The position numbers and the translations under genes are program-made. Under the pieces are notes generated by a model. It was not told the DNA's origin. It saw nothing but the letters and a program-made list of their open reading frames with translations, and made no database searches. A stretch of 64,000 nucleotides of DNA from Aliitabrizicola sp041905595 (GTDB taxonomy: Bacteria > Pseudomonadota > Alphaproteobacteria > Rhodobacterales > Rhodobacteraceae), in the NCBI GenBank assembly GCA_041905595.1, contig JAYRKT010000011.1, positions 1 to 64,000 of the forward strand. The letters are read 5' to 3'. How positions within the stretch are numbered: the stretch's first letter is position 1; each line of letters starts with the position of its first letter. Positions 1 to 9,237 of the stretch are shown piece by piece.

Positions 1-702
1 GACTCCAGCCAGAGCAACGCGCTGAAGACCTACATCACCGAGAAGACGACCCTCGCTGAGCTGAAGGGAAAAGAAGCGGAACGGGTGACGCAATACTGCT
101 GCTTCCTGCTGACCACGAACCACCTGCCGCTCTGGATCGAGGCCGAGGACCGGCGCTACTACGTCGTGGAGATTGACCATGACGGACATGCTGCTGGACC
201 CCGGAGCAAGGACTTCACTGGACTGGTGGAGGTGGTTCTGGCTGCTCTGGGTTCTCCCGATCGTCTGGCCTACCTGTACCGCGCGCTGATGACCCGCGAA
301 CTGCCCGAAGGCTTCAGTGCCAAGACGCTGAACGTCGAGCGGGACGCGACGGACGTCATGAAGCGCATTCACCAGTCGGCCGCTCAGGTCACCACGGAGC
401 AGCTTCGGGAGCATCTGGCCAAGAAAGGCGTGTTCGCCGTTTCGGAGACGAGCTTGGCAGAGGTGGCGCAGATCCAGCTTCGAGCCAACGCCAACCAGCT
501 TCGTCACGTTATGGCAGAGCTGGGCTGGAGCCGGCTTGACGTGAAGTGGGGCGGTGTGGACTACACCCGGAAACTCTGGGTGCATCCAGACTACGCCGTC
601 CACCGCGGCAACATCACCGGCCCAGACGGCAAGTCGGTCGCACTCGAAGCGCACCTGGAGCTGGCAGACGGCCCAGCGTTAAACCTCGGGTTCGATGTCT
701 GA
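1..702 (+). CDS. Phage/plasmid-type helicase (D5/DUF5906-like), C-terminal part, 5' end outside window
   Basis: The frame is open from the first base of the window to TGA at 700-702, so the gene starts upstream and only its last 233 codons are visible. The segment around residues 34-55 (CFLLTTNHLPLWIEAEDRR, then YYVVEID) matches the region in superfamily-3/D5-like phage and plasmid helicases where a sensor Asn is followed by a DRR arginine finger. The remainder is charged and helical and resembles the winged-helix tail seen after such ATPase domains. The Walker motifs would lie outside the window. It overlaps the next gene by 8 bp, as is common in phage and satellite modules. Family assignment comes from motif memory only; a replication protein of a prophage, satellite or plasmid-derived island is the likeliest reading. 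Confidence 0.6.
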   Translation, partial: DSSQSNALKTYITEKTTLAELKGKEAERVTQYCCFLLTTNHLPLWIEAEDRRYYVVEIDHDGHAAGPRSKDFTGLVEVVLAALGSPDRLAYLYRALMTRELPEGFSAKTLNVERDATDVMKRIHQSAAQVTTEQLREHLAKKGVFAVSETSLAEVAQIQLRANANQLRHVMAELGWSRLDVKWGGVDYTRKLWVHPDYAVHRGNITGPDGKSVALEAHLELADGPALNLGFDV

Positions 703-1063
703 TTTCATCCTGACTGACGAAGGCGAGGACTGGCTCGCCGAGATACTCTCTGAACACATCGAGGAGGCCCGGAAACGGGCCAACTCACTCCTGGAAGCTG
801 GAACCCGGCTGGAGACGGGCTGCATCGTGACGTCCACGACGGCCCGGAAGAAGGTCCGGTTCCAAGGCAGGCAGGTGGCGGCCTACCGTTTCATCTTCTG
901 CGTGGTGAACGAGACGGCGATCGGGTTTGACACGGTCGTTCGCCATCGGTGCCATAACGCGCTCTGCATCAACCCCGAGCATCTGGAAGCGGGGTCGCGA
1001 GCCGATAACAAGCATGATGACTGGGTAGCGGCTGCTTACGGGGTTGATTTCAGTCTGCTCTAA
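695..1063 (+). CDS. HNH endonuclease family protein
   Basis: A 122-residue protein starting at ATG 695, inside the last codons of the helicase fragment, which suggests coupled translation. Around residues 82-110 it has the signature of HNH_3-type (homing-endonuclease-like) nucleases: RHRCHNALCINPEHLEAGS followed by a DNKHD segment. This contains the paired Cys residues, the N-P-x-H-L turn and the GS/N motif that form the beta-beta-alpha metal fold. The N-terminus is acidic and helical. Such free-standing HNH proteins are typical of phage genomes, so it supports a mobile-element origin for the left edge. Its substrate cannot be inferred; it may be a homing nuclease, a packaging nuclease or inactive. 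Confidence 0.7.
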   Translation: MSDFILTDEGEDWLAEILSEHIEEARKRANSLLEAGTRLETGCIVTSTTARKKVRFQGRQVAAYRFIFCVVNETAIGFDTVVRHRCHNALCINPEHLEAGSRADNKHDDWVAAAYGVDFSLL

Positions 1064-1080
1064 GCCGTGGCAGAGCTGGC

Positions 1081-1119
1081 GGCGAATGGGTTCTGGTGCT
1101 CCCGAAGCTCCCGTTCGCC
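1081..1119. repeat. Inverted repeat downstream of the HNH gene
   Basis: GGCGAATGGG (1081-1090) pairs with CCCGTTCGCC (1110-1119) except for one G-T pair, with a 19-base loop. It lies between the stop of the HNH gene and the stop of the convergent sulfatase. It could be a weak bidirectional terminator, but no T-run follows on either strand. Confidence 0.35.
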
Positions 1120-1213
1120 ACTGGCGGTCTCACCATCAATGACGAACGGGCTGGCATTTCATCGCCGCCGGGGTTGATCTGACCGGACCCTTCGCTTTCG
1201 GGAAGGCAAACGC

Positions 1214-2869
1214 TCAATTGGCTTTGGAACAAACCGGCGAAACGCTAGGCAGTACCACGTTGTTTTCCTTGACGTAGACGTCCCAGTGCGAGGCGAGGCG
1301 GTCGCGGATATCCGGCCGATCGTCAGCGAGATCGGTTGTCTCGCCGGGGTCGGAAGCAAGATCGTAAAGCTGCCATTCGCCGGTTCCGGCCGGCGGGCAC
1401 ATCCAGAGCAGTTTCCAGTTGCCCTCGCGGATGGCGCGATTGCCGAAAAGCTCCCAGCCTTGCCAGTCGGTCGGGGCATGAACGGCTTCCGCCTGGCCGG
1501 CCAGCACGGGAGTGAGCGACTTGCCCTGCAGAGGCGCCACCGCATGCTCGGCGAAGGTATCGGCGTGGGGAACGCCCGCCGCATCGAGGATGGTCGCGGG
1601 TATATCGAGCACATGCGCAAACGCGGCGGACAGGCGTCCTCCCTCGGTCACTCCGCGACCGGCGATGACCAGCGGCGTACGTATCCCGCCCTCTGACAGG
1701 TAGCCCTTGAACATGCGCAGCGGGCCGGCGCCCACCTGCGCCCAGGCCGGGCCATACTGGATGAAGGTGCCCTTGGCGCCCCAGTCTTCGAGGCGGCTGT
1801 TGTCCCACGGCGGACCGATCTGCATCAGTGTCCCTTCCGGACCGTTGTCGGACAGGAAGATGACGAGCGTGTTGTCATAAAGAGTGGTCGTCTTCAGGTA
1901 GCCGATCAGTGTGCCGATGTTGGCATCCATGTGTTCGACCATGCCCGCGTAAAGCTCCATCCTCCGCGCGGACGCTCTTTGCTCCTGCGGGCCAAGATCC
2001 GCCCAGGCTGGGATCATCGGCAATCGGGGGAAGACGGTCGCCTCGGGGGACAAGAGGCCGAGGTCCTTCATCCGCATCACGCGGCTGGCGCGGATCGCGT
2101 CATAGCCGATGTCGTAGCGACCCCGGTAGCGGTCACGCCAGCTATCCGGAAGCTGGAACGGGTCATGCGGGGCCTGCAGGGCGAGATAGGCAAAGAAGGG
2201 CCTGCCGTCGTGACGGTTTTCCTCGATATCCGCGATGATGGCGGCGGTGTAGTCTTCGGACGAGTGGAAGCCGGGGCGGAGCGTGGCCAGGGGCTGGCCA
2301 TTGTAAGTGTAGAGCTGCCGATTGCCGGTCGCGCCCCACATGTCGCCAAAATGGCTGCCGCCGCCGGGAATGAGCGTCAGGTCGCGATCAAATCCACGGG
2401 CCGCCGGCCAGCGGTCAGGCTCTTCCCCCATATGCCATTTGCCGGCCATGTAGGTGTGATAGCCCGCATCTCGCAGCAGCGCCGGGATCGGCGCGACGGA
2501 GTCGTTCAGGTAACCTTCGTATCCGGGCAGGCCCTTCTGGTTGGGGGCCGTGAATTCCGCCATGTTGCCAAGGCCGGCCAGATGGTTGTCCACCCCGGTC
2601 AGGAGCATCGATCGGGTCGGGGAGCAGGTCGCACTCGCGTGGAAATCGGTGAAGCGGACGCCGACTGCGGCGAGCGCATCAATGTTTGGTGTCTGGATCT
2701 CGCTTCCGAAGCTGCCGATATCTGCGTAGCCCGCGTCATCTGCGACGATCAGCAGGATGTTGGGGCGCACCACCTCTTCATCAGCATTAGCAGCCGAAGG
2801 TCCAACCAACATCAGCAGCACGGCCAGAACGCGCCCCAAAGAACCGTTGGCACGCAGCGACATCCGCAT
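1214..2869 (-). CDS. Secreted arylsulfatase (type I, formylglycine-dependent)
   Basis: Hydrolyses sulfate esters after export to the periplasm or outside. I place the start at the ATG ending at 2869, because AAGGAG sits just upstream and the first ~30 residues then form a signal peptide (VLAVLLMLVGPSAANA); an open frame 14 codons longer has no ribosome site. Alkaline-phosphatase-fold signs: the metal-binding DDAGYADIGSFGS near residue 44, the catalytic motif CSPTRSMLLTG with Cys82 to be converted to formylglycine, KWHMGE, and FLSDNGPEG later on. The Cys in C-x-P-x-R is the type cleaved by the oxygen-dependent FGE, but no maturation enzyme is encoded nearby. It sits downstream of an outer-membrane protein on the same strand. 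The natural substrate is unknown. Confidence 0.88.
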   Translation of the reverse strand: MRMSLRANGSLGRVLAVLLMLVGPSAANADEEVVRPNILLIVADDAGYADIGSFGSEIQTPNIDALAAVGVRFTDFHASATCSPTRSMLLTGVDNHLAGLGNMAEFTAPNQKGLPGYEGYLNDSVAPIPALLRDAGYHTYMAGKWHMGEEPDRWPAARGFDRDLTLIPGGGSHFGDMWGATGNRQLYTYNGQPLATLRPGFHSSEDYTAAIIADIEENRHDGRPFFAYLALQAPHDPFQLPDSWRDRYRGRYDIGYDAIRASRVMRMKDLGLLSPEATVFPRLPMIPAWADLGPQEQRASARRMELYAGMVEHMDANIGTLIGYLKTTTLYDNTLVIFLSDNGPEGTLMQIGPPWDNSRLEDWGAKGTFIQYGPAWAQVGAGPLRMFKGYLSEGGIRTPLVIAGRGVTEGGRLSAAFAHVLDIPATILDAAGVPHADTFAEHAVAPLQGKSLTPVLAGQAEAVHAPTDWQGWELFGNRAIREGNWKLLWMCPPAGTGEWQLYDLASDPGETTDLADDRPDIRDRLASHWDVYVKENNVVLPSVSPVCSKAN

Positions 2870-2912
2870 CAGATGCTCCTTTCCCGCAGCAGCACATGAG
2901 GGGCGGCGCACG

Positions 2913-2942
2913 AAAAAAACCGCCTGCCGCCCTAGTGAGGCG
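2913..2942 (-). terminator. Possible terminator between the barrel protein and the sulfatase
   Basis: On the minus strand a short stem CGCCT/AGGCG (2938-2942 with 2921-2925) is followed by G and seven T (2919-2913). The stem is only 5 bp, so this is a tentative call. Confidence 0.3.
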
Positions 2943-2971
2943 TCTCGCCCGATGACAGAAAAAGCCAGAGG

Positions 2972-3706
2972 TCAGAAGCTGTAGGTCACGCCAAGGATCG
3001 GGCCGGAGAAGTCGAAAGACGATTGGCCGTAGTCCGTGTCCCACTCGGCCTCGATATACCGATAGCCCCCCTGCATCAGCCAGTGTTCGTTGAGCCGGTA
3101 GCCGACCGTCGCGAGAGCCTGCCAGGTCTGGGTGTCACCCGTGCCGCCCGCGTCGAACATCAAGGTCCCGAACCATTGATCGCTGAAGGCGAAGCGAATA
3201 CGTGCCGCAACCACCGGGTCAACCCAGTCCTTGGACTGCTCGAGGACCACTGTCGGCGCACTTGCTCCGACGAAGGTCGTATCCATCGATGTCCAGAATG
3301 ACCGGAAGCCCCCCCCAAGATCGACGGCAACCTTGTCATCCTGGTGCACGCGATAGGTCACATAACCGCTGAGCAGTGTGACCTTGTTTCCAACTGCGAC
3401 CTCTGAATAGGCAAGTCCTGCCGGTGACGGGCCATCCGCAGTAATATTGAAGTAGTTGAGGTCGCCGATGATACCCCAAGGTCCGTTCCGAGCCTCGACT
3501 GTGCCCATGAAGGCGAAGTCCAGATCCTGAATCGCGTCACTGAAGCTGAGCTCGGCATCGACCTGACCATGGGGCGTATCGGCCGTCACGCCGGTGTCGG
3601 TCAACCACAGGTTCATGGAGATGTCATAGGTCCAGCCACTGTCTTGAGCTATCGCTGGACCTGCGAACAGAAGCGCAATCGCAAGACCTGAACACAGCTT
3701 TTTCAT
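2972..3706 (-). CDS. Outer-membrane beta-barrel protein
   Basis: A 244-residue protein with a clean signal peptide (MKKLCSGLAIALLFAGPAIA, cut after AxA) followed by alternating hydrophobic/polar strands rich in aromatic residues, ending in SF. A terminal aromatic is the usual signal for BAM-assisted outer-membrane insertion. The start at 3706 is chosen because AGGGGAG precedes it; a start 17 codons earlier lacks a site and would bury the signal peptide. The length suits an eight- to ten-stranded barrel. It precedes the sulfatase on the same strand, with a possible weak terminator between, so it might help sulfated substrates cross the outer membrane (inference only). No closer family recognised. 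Confidence 0.7.
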   Translation of the reverse strand: MKKLCSGLAIALLFAGPAIAQDSGWTYDISMNLWLTDTGVTADTPHGQVDAELSFSDAIQDLDFAFMGTVEARNGPWGIIGDLNYFNITADGPSPAGLAYSEVAVGNKVTLLSGYVTYRVHQDDKVAVDLGGGFRSFWTSMDTTFVGASAPTVVLEQSKDWVDPVVAARIRFAFSDQWFGTLMFDAGGTGDTQTWQALATVGYRLNEHWLMQGGYRYIEAEWDTDYGQSSFDFSGPILGVTYSF

Positions 3707-4058
3707 CGTCTGACTCCCCTCTGGACCTGAATGTCCTGACCTGACGCAGGTCCCCAAATTCTGAGCGACCCATATAAATATTGAATAATCATCGATATGA
3801 ATTCCAGCATTGATTCAGGTCAATTCGACGGAGCCAAGTGATCCCTCCAATCAGAGGACCGCTACATACCCGCCACAGCCTTATGGAGCAGACTTGTTGT
3901 CAGGTTGCTTCGGTCGTCTCGTGGTCAACTGGGGTTCTCCTGCGTCCCGCGTCCTAGCCGACTTGGGTCATCGTCTGGGGCGGTTTGCCCTTGGTCCAGG
4001 ACCGCAAGCGTCATCCAACCCCTTGGTTTGGATGAGTTCCATATCTCGAAAGGAAAGT
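3707..4058. other. Intergenic region between barrel protein and tRNA-Gln
   Basis: No convincing gene. The part near 3770-3810 is AT-rich and is the likely promoter region of the minus-strand barrel gene. At 4012-4034, CATCCAA pairs with TTGGATG (nine-base loop); on the minus strand this lies about 25 bases past the tRNA 3' end and may stop its transcription, although no T-run follows. Confidence 0.5.
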
Positions 4059-4133
<75 letters not shown>

Positions 4134-4233
4134 ACTGCGCGGGTGTTTAGCGAAGGGTCCGGAGGGCCGCAAGGGGCTTGTCGCATTTTTTCCGACGGTT
4201 GCCGTCGGGGCGCGGCGCCGTTAGGACGGCGGG

Positions 4234-5412
4234 ATGGAACGTGTCGATGTGGTCATCCTGGGCGCCGGCGCCGCCGGCATGTTCTGCGCCATCGAGGCGG
4301 GGCGGCGCGGGCGGCGGGTGCTGGTCATCGACCATGCGAAGGCCGCGGGCGAGAAGATCCGCATCTCGGGCGGGGGGCGGTGCAACTTCACCAATCTCGG
4401 AATCGCCGCCGACCGCTTCCTGTCGCGCAATCCGCGCTTCGCGCTGTCGGCGCTGAAGCGGTACACACAATGGGACTTCATCGCCCGGCTCGATGGCGAG
4501 GGGATTGCCTGGCATGAGAAAACGCTTGGCCAGCTGTTCTGCGACGGCTCCGCTACGCAGGTTGTCCAGATGCTCCTGCGCGACATGGAGCGGGCGGGCG
4601 TGCAGCTCTGGCTCGGATGTGCTCCGGGCGAGGTCATGGCGGTGAAGGGCGGGTTCTCGGTCGCGACAGGTCGCGGGCCGGTGCTGGCTGAAAAGGTCGT
4701 TGTCGCTACGGGCGGCAAATCGATCCCGAAAATGGGGGCCAGCCCCTTTGGCTATCATCTGGCCGAACGCTTCGGTCTTTCCGTGACCGAGACGCGGCCG
4801 GCGCTGGTGCCGCTGACCTTCGCCGAGCAGGAACTTGCCAGGCTCGCCCCGCTTGCGGGCGTGGCAGTCCAGGGGCGAGTGACGGCACTGCGCAGGAGCT
4901 TCGACGAGGCGGTGCTCTTCACACATCGCGGATTGTCCGGCCCGGCGATCCTGCAGATTTCGTCCTATTGGCGCGAGGGCGAGCCGATCAGCCTGGACCT
5001 GACGCCGGGCATCGACGTGGCTGCCGCCCTGCGCTCGGCAAGGGGAGCCGAGCCGAAGGTCGCCGCGCGCACGGTGCTGGCTCGGCTTATGCCCGAGAAG
5101 CTGGCACGGCATGTCGAGGCCGAGGCCGGCGTCACGCAGCCCGTCGGGGCGCTGTCCAACGCCGCGATCGAGGCGCTGGCCGCGCGCGTCCGCGCCTGGC
5201 TGCATCGTCCGGTCGGGACCGAGGGCTACCGCACCGCCGAGGTGACGCTTGGTGGCGTCGATACCGATGCGCTCGAAGCGCGGACGCTGGAGGCGAAGTC
5301 GGTGCCGGGTCTGCATTTCATCGGGGAAGTCGTGGATGTCACCGGCTGGCTGGGCGGCTACAATTTCCAGTGGGCCTGGTCGAGCGGCTGGGCAGCGGGG
5401 CATGCGGTCTGA
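4234..5412 (+). CDS. HI0933/YhiN-family flavoprotein (NAD(P)/FAD-dependent oxidoreductase)
   Basis: A 392-residue flavoprotein of the YhiN (HI0933) family. The N-terminal Rossmann motif VVILGAGAAGMFCAIEAG binds FAD; the hallmark RISGGGRCNFTN follows at about residue 47; GATGGKS-like AxGGKSIP and THRGLSGPAILQISS mark the middle; the C-terminal LHFIGEVVDVTGWLGGYNFQWAW closes the FAD site. Length and motif order are those of the complete family. Its physiological reaction is not established, so no gene name is given. It stands alone on the plus strand, about 100 bp downstream of tRNA-Gln, and is followed 100 bp later by the SbmA-like transporter. Confidence 0.9.
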   Translation: MERVDVVILGAGAAGMFCAIEAGRRGRRVLVIDHAKAAGEKIRISGGGRCNFTNLGIAADRFLSRNPRFALSALKRYTQWDFIARLDGEGIAWHEKTLGQLFCDGSATQVVQMLLRDMERAGVQLWLGCAPGEVMAVKGGFSVATGRGPVLAEKVVVATGGKSIPKMGASPFGYHLAERFGLSVTETRPALVPLTFAEQELARLAPLAGVAVQGRVTALRRSFDEAVLFTHRGLSGPAILQISSYWREGEPISLDLTPGIDVAAALRSARGAEPKVAARTVLARLMPEKLARHVEAEAGVTQPVGALSNAAIEALAARVRAWLHRPVGTEGYRTAEVTLGGVDTDALEARTLEAKSVPGLHFIGEVVDVTGWLGGYNFQWAWSSGWAAGHAV

Positions 5413-5512
5413 CACAAGTCTCGCGCGCAGCTCACGAAAAGCTGCAGTGGCATCCGCCGCGTTTTCCTGTCTATGACTGTCATCGTCCGTCGCAGAGCAG
5501 AGGTTGTCCGAG

Positions 5513-6754
5513 GTGTATCAGTCGTTCTTTCCGCGTCCGAAGCTATTCCTGCTGACCTCGCTCCTGTGGCTCGCCGTGGCGGTGACGCTCTGGTACACGG
5601 TGGGCGAAAGCCTTGGCGCGGCGCTCGGCTTTCCGCCGGAAGATCCAAACGCCCCGCCGATCCTGGGCCTTGGGCATTTCGTGACGCCGCAGTTCCTGTG
5701 GTTCTACCTGTTCTGCGGCGTACTTTTTGCAATCTTCGCCGCCGCCTGGATGATCCTGTCGCCGCATCCCTATCACTGGTGGTCGGTCGTCGGGTCAGCG
5801 GCGATCATTTTTTCCACCTACTTCTCGGTGCAGGTCTCGGTCGCGATCAACAACTGGCGCGGTCCGTTCTTCGACGATGTGCAAAGTGCGCTGTCGGGAT
5901 CGGGCGAGGTGACATCGGCGCAGCTTTACGGGCTGATCCTGATCTTCGCCAAGATCGCCTTCCTGTGGATCGCGGTCTTCGTCGCCACCCGCTTTTTCGT
6001 CAGCCATTACGTCTTCCGATGGCGGCAGGCGATGAACGACTATTACATGAGCCGCTGGCCCGAGGTGAGGACGATCGAGGGCGCCTCTCAGCGGATCCAG
6101 GAGGACACGATGCGTTTCGCCTCGATCATGGAGGATCTGGGCGTCTCGATCGTGGATTCGGTGATGACGCTCTTCGCCTTCCTGCCGGTCCTGGCGGAAC
6201 TTTCCGCGCATGTCACCGAACTGCCGGTGGTGGGTGCCATTCCCCATCCGCTGCTTTACGCCTCGATCTTCTGGTCGGTCTTCGGGACGCTGCTGCTGGC
6301 CGTCGCCGGGATCAAGCTGCCGGGGCTGAACTTCCGCAACCAGCGGATCGAGGCGGCCTACCGCAAGGAACTCGTCTATGGCGAGGATGACCATATGAGA
6401 GCCGGCCCGATGACCACGAAAGAGCTGTTCCGGCAGGTGCGGGCGAACTACTTCCGGCTCTACTTCCACTATGCCTATTTCAATATCTTCCGCGGCATGT
6501 ACATCCAGGCCGACAACATCTTCGCCTACCTGATCCTGGTGCCGACGATTGCGGCCGGAACCATCACCTTCGGCATCCTGCAACAGATCCTGACAGCCTT
6601 CGGGCAGGTCTCGGGGTCGTTCCAGTATCTGGTGAACTCCTGGACGACGATCATCGAGTTGATGTCGATCCGCAAACGTCTCGTGGCCTTTGAAAATGCC
6701 TTTGAAGGCAAGGGCCAGTCGAGCATCGAGTTCGAGAATCCGCTGACGCCCTGA
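5513..6754 (+). CDS. SbmA/BacA-like peptide-antibiotic transporter
   Basis: Inner-membrane transporter of the SbmA/BacA family, which imports proline-rich and cysteine-rich peptides using the proton gradient and in rhizobia also affects lipid A composition. The sequence begins YQSFFPRPKLF, matching the family start MFKSFFPKP, so the GTG at 5513 is preferred; a TTG at 5504 is also possible. Several membrane segments are visible (about residues 12-32, 60-85, 90-115, 138-165, 215-240, 340-370) with the ABC-type membrane-fold signature NWRGPFF and RWRQAMNDYYMSRW. It has no ATPase domain, as expected. The length of about 413 residues is complete for the family. Stop 6754 faces the stop of kdsA at 6761, so the genes converge with a 6-bp gap. 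Confidence 0.9.
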   Translation: MYQSFFPRPKLFLLTSLLWLAVAVTLWYTVGESLGAALGFPPEDPNAPPILGLGHFVTPQFLWFYLFCGVLFAIFAAAWMILSPHPYHWWSVVGSAAIIFSTYFSVQVSVAINNWRGPFFDDVQSALSGSGEVTSAQLYGLILIFAKIAFLWIAVFVATRFFVSHYVFRWRQAMNDYYMSRWPEVRTIEGASQRIQEDTMRFASIMEDLGVSIVDSVMTLFAFLPVLAELSAHVTELPVVGAIPHPLLYASIFWSVFGTLLLAVAGIKLPGLNFRNQRIEAAYRKELVYGEDDHMRAGPMTTKELFRQVRANYFRLYFHYAYFNIFRGMYIQADNIFAYLILVPTIAAGTITFGILQQILTAFGQVSGSFQYLVNSWTTIIELMSIRKRLVAFENAFEGKGQSSIEFENPLTP

Positions 6755-6760
6755 GCGGCG

Positions 6761-7591
6761 TCAGACCCGCAGAGGGTTCGCCTTTGCCAGCCGGTCGAAA
6801 TCCATCAGGTTGGCGATCAGCGCCGGCATCTGGTCCAGCGGGATCATGTTCGGGCCATCGGACGGGGCGTTGTCCGGATCCTCATGCGTCTCGATGAAGA
6901 CCCCGGCGATGCCGAGGCTGACGGCAGCCCGGGCCATGACCGGTGCGAATTCGCGCTGGCCGCCGCTGGAATTTCCCTGTCCGCCCGGCTGCTGCACCGA
7001 ATGGGTCGCGTCCATGATGACCGGGTAGCCGGTCCGCGCCATGATTGGCAGCGACCTCATGTCGGCCACCAGCGTGTTGTAGCCGAAACTCACGCCGCGC
7101 TCGGTCAACAGGATGCGCTCGTTCCCCGTGCTTGCGACCTTGGCCGCGACATTCGCCATGTCCCAGGGGGCAAGGAACTGTCCCTTCTTGATGTTCACCA
7201 CCGCGCCGGTTTCGCCCGCTGCCAGCAACAGGTCGGTCTGGCGGCAGAGGAAGGCGGGGATCTGGATCACGTCCACCACCTTCGCCGCCTCGCGCGCCTG
7301 GGCAATGTCGTGGATGTCGGTCAGGACCGGCATCCCCATGGCGCGGATCGCTTCCAGCACCCGGAGACCTGCGTCCATCCCCAGACCGCGGCGGCCCGAA
7401 AGCGAGGTGCGGTTTGCCTTGTCGTAGCTCGCCTTGAAGACATACTGCGCCCCGGCCGCCGCGCAGGCCTCGGCCATGCGTCCGGCGATCATCTGGGCGT
7501 GGTCCAGGCTTTCCAGCTGGCAGGGCCCGGCAATCACCAGGAGCGGCCGGTCGTTTCCGGCGGTCAGACCGCCGATCTTCACCTCGGTCAT
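6761..7591 (-). CDS. kdsA: 3-deoxy-8-phosphooctulonate synthase (KDO-8-P synthase)
   Basis: Condenses arabinose-5-phosphate with phosphoenolpyruvate to make KDO-8-phosphate, the precursor of the KDO sugar of lipopolysaccharide and of some capsules. Family motifs: LLVIAGPCQLES near residue 17, FKASYDKANRTS, TDIHD, IQIPAFLCRQTDLL, and NIKKGQFLAPWDM. The full length of about 276 residues is normal. The start is set at the second ATG (7591), which has AGGG nine bases upstream; the ATG at 7597 is too close to it. Only 11 bp separate it from the kpsE stop, so it is probably the last gene of a kpsT-kpsE-kdsA transcript, tying KDO supply to surface polysaccharide export. Confidence 0.95.
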   Translation of the reverse strand: MTEVKIGGLTAGNDRPLLVIAGPCQLESLDHAQMIAGRMAEACAAAGAQYVFKASYDKANRTSLSGRRGLGMDAGLRVLEAIRAMGMPVLTDIHDIAQAREAAKVVDVIQIPAFLCRQTDLLLAAGETGAVVNIKKGQFLAPWDMANVAAKVASTGNERILLTERGVSFGYNTLVADMRSLPIMARTGYPVIMDATHSVQQPGGQGNSSGGQREFAPVMARAAVSLGIAGVFIETHEDPDNAPSDGPNMIPLDQMPALIANLMDFDRLAKANPLRV

Positions 7592-7602
7592 GGGCATGTC
7601 CC

Positions 7603-9237
7603 TCAGGCGCTGACCTGTTCCCGCAGGATTGCGGCGGTCATCGAGATCATCAGGTAGATGCCGAGAAAGATCATAAGAGTCACGAGCGTATTCTCGAAGG
7701 CGCGCGGGAAGGTCGGGCTGTCCGGCGCCACCGGCGGGGTGGAGACCGACAGGTAGCGCACCTGGCGGTTCGCCTCGAGCCGGGCGCCTTCGAGCTGCTC
7801 GAGCGTTGCCGACAGCATCAACTGGCGGGTCTGCACGTTGGCCTCGGCGATCAGCAGTTCGCTTTGCACCTCGGGCAGCGAGACGCCATCTGTATTGGCC
7901 TCGGTCATCTGGTTGCGCAGGTCGGCGACCTGGCTTTCCATTGCCGCGATCCGTCGCTCGATTGGCTCCATCCGCGCCTTGTTGGGCTGGGCGTTCGACT
8001 TCATCTGTTCCAGCGACAACTTATCGGCATTGATGAGCGTGTTCAGCGAGGCGATCTGACCGGTGATGAGCGTGGCCTCGGCCTGGCTCGACATCAGCTT
8101 GTGTTTTTCCTGAAGGTTCACCACGTCGCGCTGCGCCTCGAGCAGCTTGGCCTGCGCATCCTCGAAACTGGCCTTGGCATCCCGCATCTGATCCTCGCGC
8201 TTGCGCTGCGTCAGATGGTCGATCTGCTCTTCGGCATAATGGATCAGGGCCTTGCTGAACGCCTCTGACGTTTTCGGTTCGGGGGCGAGGACGGACATGT
8301 TGATCAGGCCCTCGGTCGGATCGTAGGACACCTTCACCATGCGCTTGTAGATGTCGTACATCGCCTCGTTGCTCGCGTCGGGCGGCAGACGCAGCAGCGG
8401 GTCGATTCCGGGACCCGAGAACTGGCCGCGGAAGTCCAGATCCTTGTCGAGCCGCAACATCGCGTCACGCGATTGCAGGTAGCCCTGGACGGCGATTGAA
8501 TCCTTGTTGGCGTCGATCGCGCCGCCGAACAGGCCGGCAAAGCCCGATCCGGCGCCGGCCCGCACGGCGCCGTCGGCCTGCTGGATCACCATCTGGCTTT
8601 CGGTCTGATAAAGCGGCGTGGCGACGAAATAGAAGTACCAGGATGCCACCATCGTTGGCAGCAGCACCAGGAAGGCCAGCCGCACCGCCAGCATGATCGA
8701 CTTGCGCCGCCGTCTTGCCGCGATGTCCTGCTGGATGCGCATGACGTTGTCGGCAAGCACGTCTTCGGCGCGCCGTTCGGTCGAGGGCGGCGGCGGGCTG
8801 CGATAGGTCTGCGGCAGCTTCGGATCGGCGAATTCGGTCAGCGACCGGTTGGGCAGCATAGCCCCGCTTTCGTCGTCCGTGGCTGGGACGAGTTCCAGCA
8901 GGTTCGACCGTTCGAAAGGATCAATCCCTGCCTTGCGCAGGAGCCGCACGGCGTCGAAATCCGATGTGGCTGGCAGGTCGTGCCGCTGCGCCATCCGCCT
9001 GGCCATTCTCAGCTGGCGACCCGTCAGCCCTTCGCGGCGGATCGCGTCGATCTCCATCTCCGGGCCAAGCCCGGGTTCGGCCACCGCGATCTCGGTGACG
9101 GTCCGGCGGGCAGGAGGCTGGGCCGGGATCGGGGCGGGATCCGGCGCCCGGACCTCTGTCTGGGCGGAAGTTGCCTCTGCCGTGGCCGCCTCGGCCTTCC
9201 GAAACCGGAACCGCTGAACCTTAGGCTTCGTAGTCAT
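7603..9237 (-). CDS. kpsE: KpsE-like capsule polysaccharide export inner-membrane protein
   Basis: A polysaccharide co-polymerase/membrane-fusion-type protein (PCP-2a, KpsE/Wzc-N family) that links an ABC capsule exporter to the outer-membrane channel. It has an unusual N-terminal cytoplasmic extension of about 175 residues rich in Pro, Ala and Arg, then a membrane helix (about 181-203), a periplasmic domain with long coiled coils (about 340-400 and 430-490), and a C-terminal membrane helix (about 516-537). E. coli KpsE is about 380 residues, so the extension explains most of the extra length. It overlaps kpsT by 17 bp, showing they are one transcription unit. No KpsD-like outer-membrane partner is in the window. 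Confidence 0.85.
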   Translation of the reverse strand: MTTKPKVQRFRFRKAEAATAEATSAQTEVRAPDPAPIPAQPPARRTVTEIAVAEPGLGPEMEIDAIRREGLTGRQLRMARRMAQRHDLPATSDFDAVRLLRKAGIDPFERSNLLELVPATDDESGAMLPNRSLTEFADPKLPQTYRSPPPPSTERRAEDVLADNVMRIQQDIAARRRRKSIMLAVRLAFLVLLPTMVASWYFYFVATPLYQTESQMVIQQADGAVRAGAGSGFAGLFGGAIDANKDSIAVQGYLQSRDAMLRLDKDLDFRGQFSGPGIDPLLRLPPDASNEAMYDIYKRMVKVSYDPTEGLINMSVLAPEPKTSEAFSKALIHYAEEQIDHLTQRKREDQMRDAKASFEDAQAKLLEAQRDVVNLQEKHKLMSSQAEATLITGQIASLNTLINADKLSLEQMKSNAQPNKARMEPIERRIAAMESQVADLRNQMTEANTDGVSLPEVQSELLIAEANVQTRQLMLSATLEQLEGARLEANRQVRYLSVSTPPVAPDSPTFPRAFENTLVTLMIFLGIYLMISMTAAILREQVSA

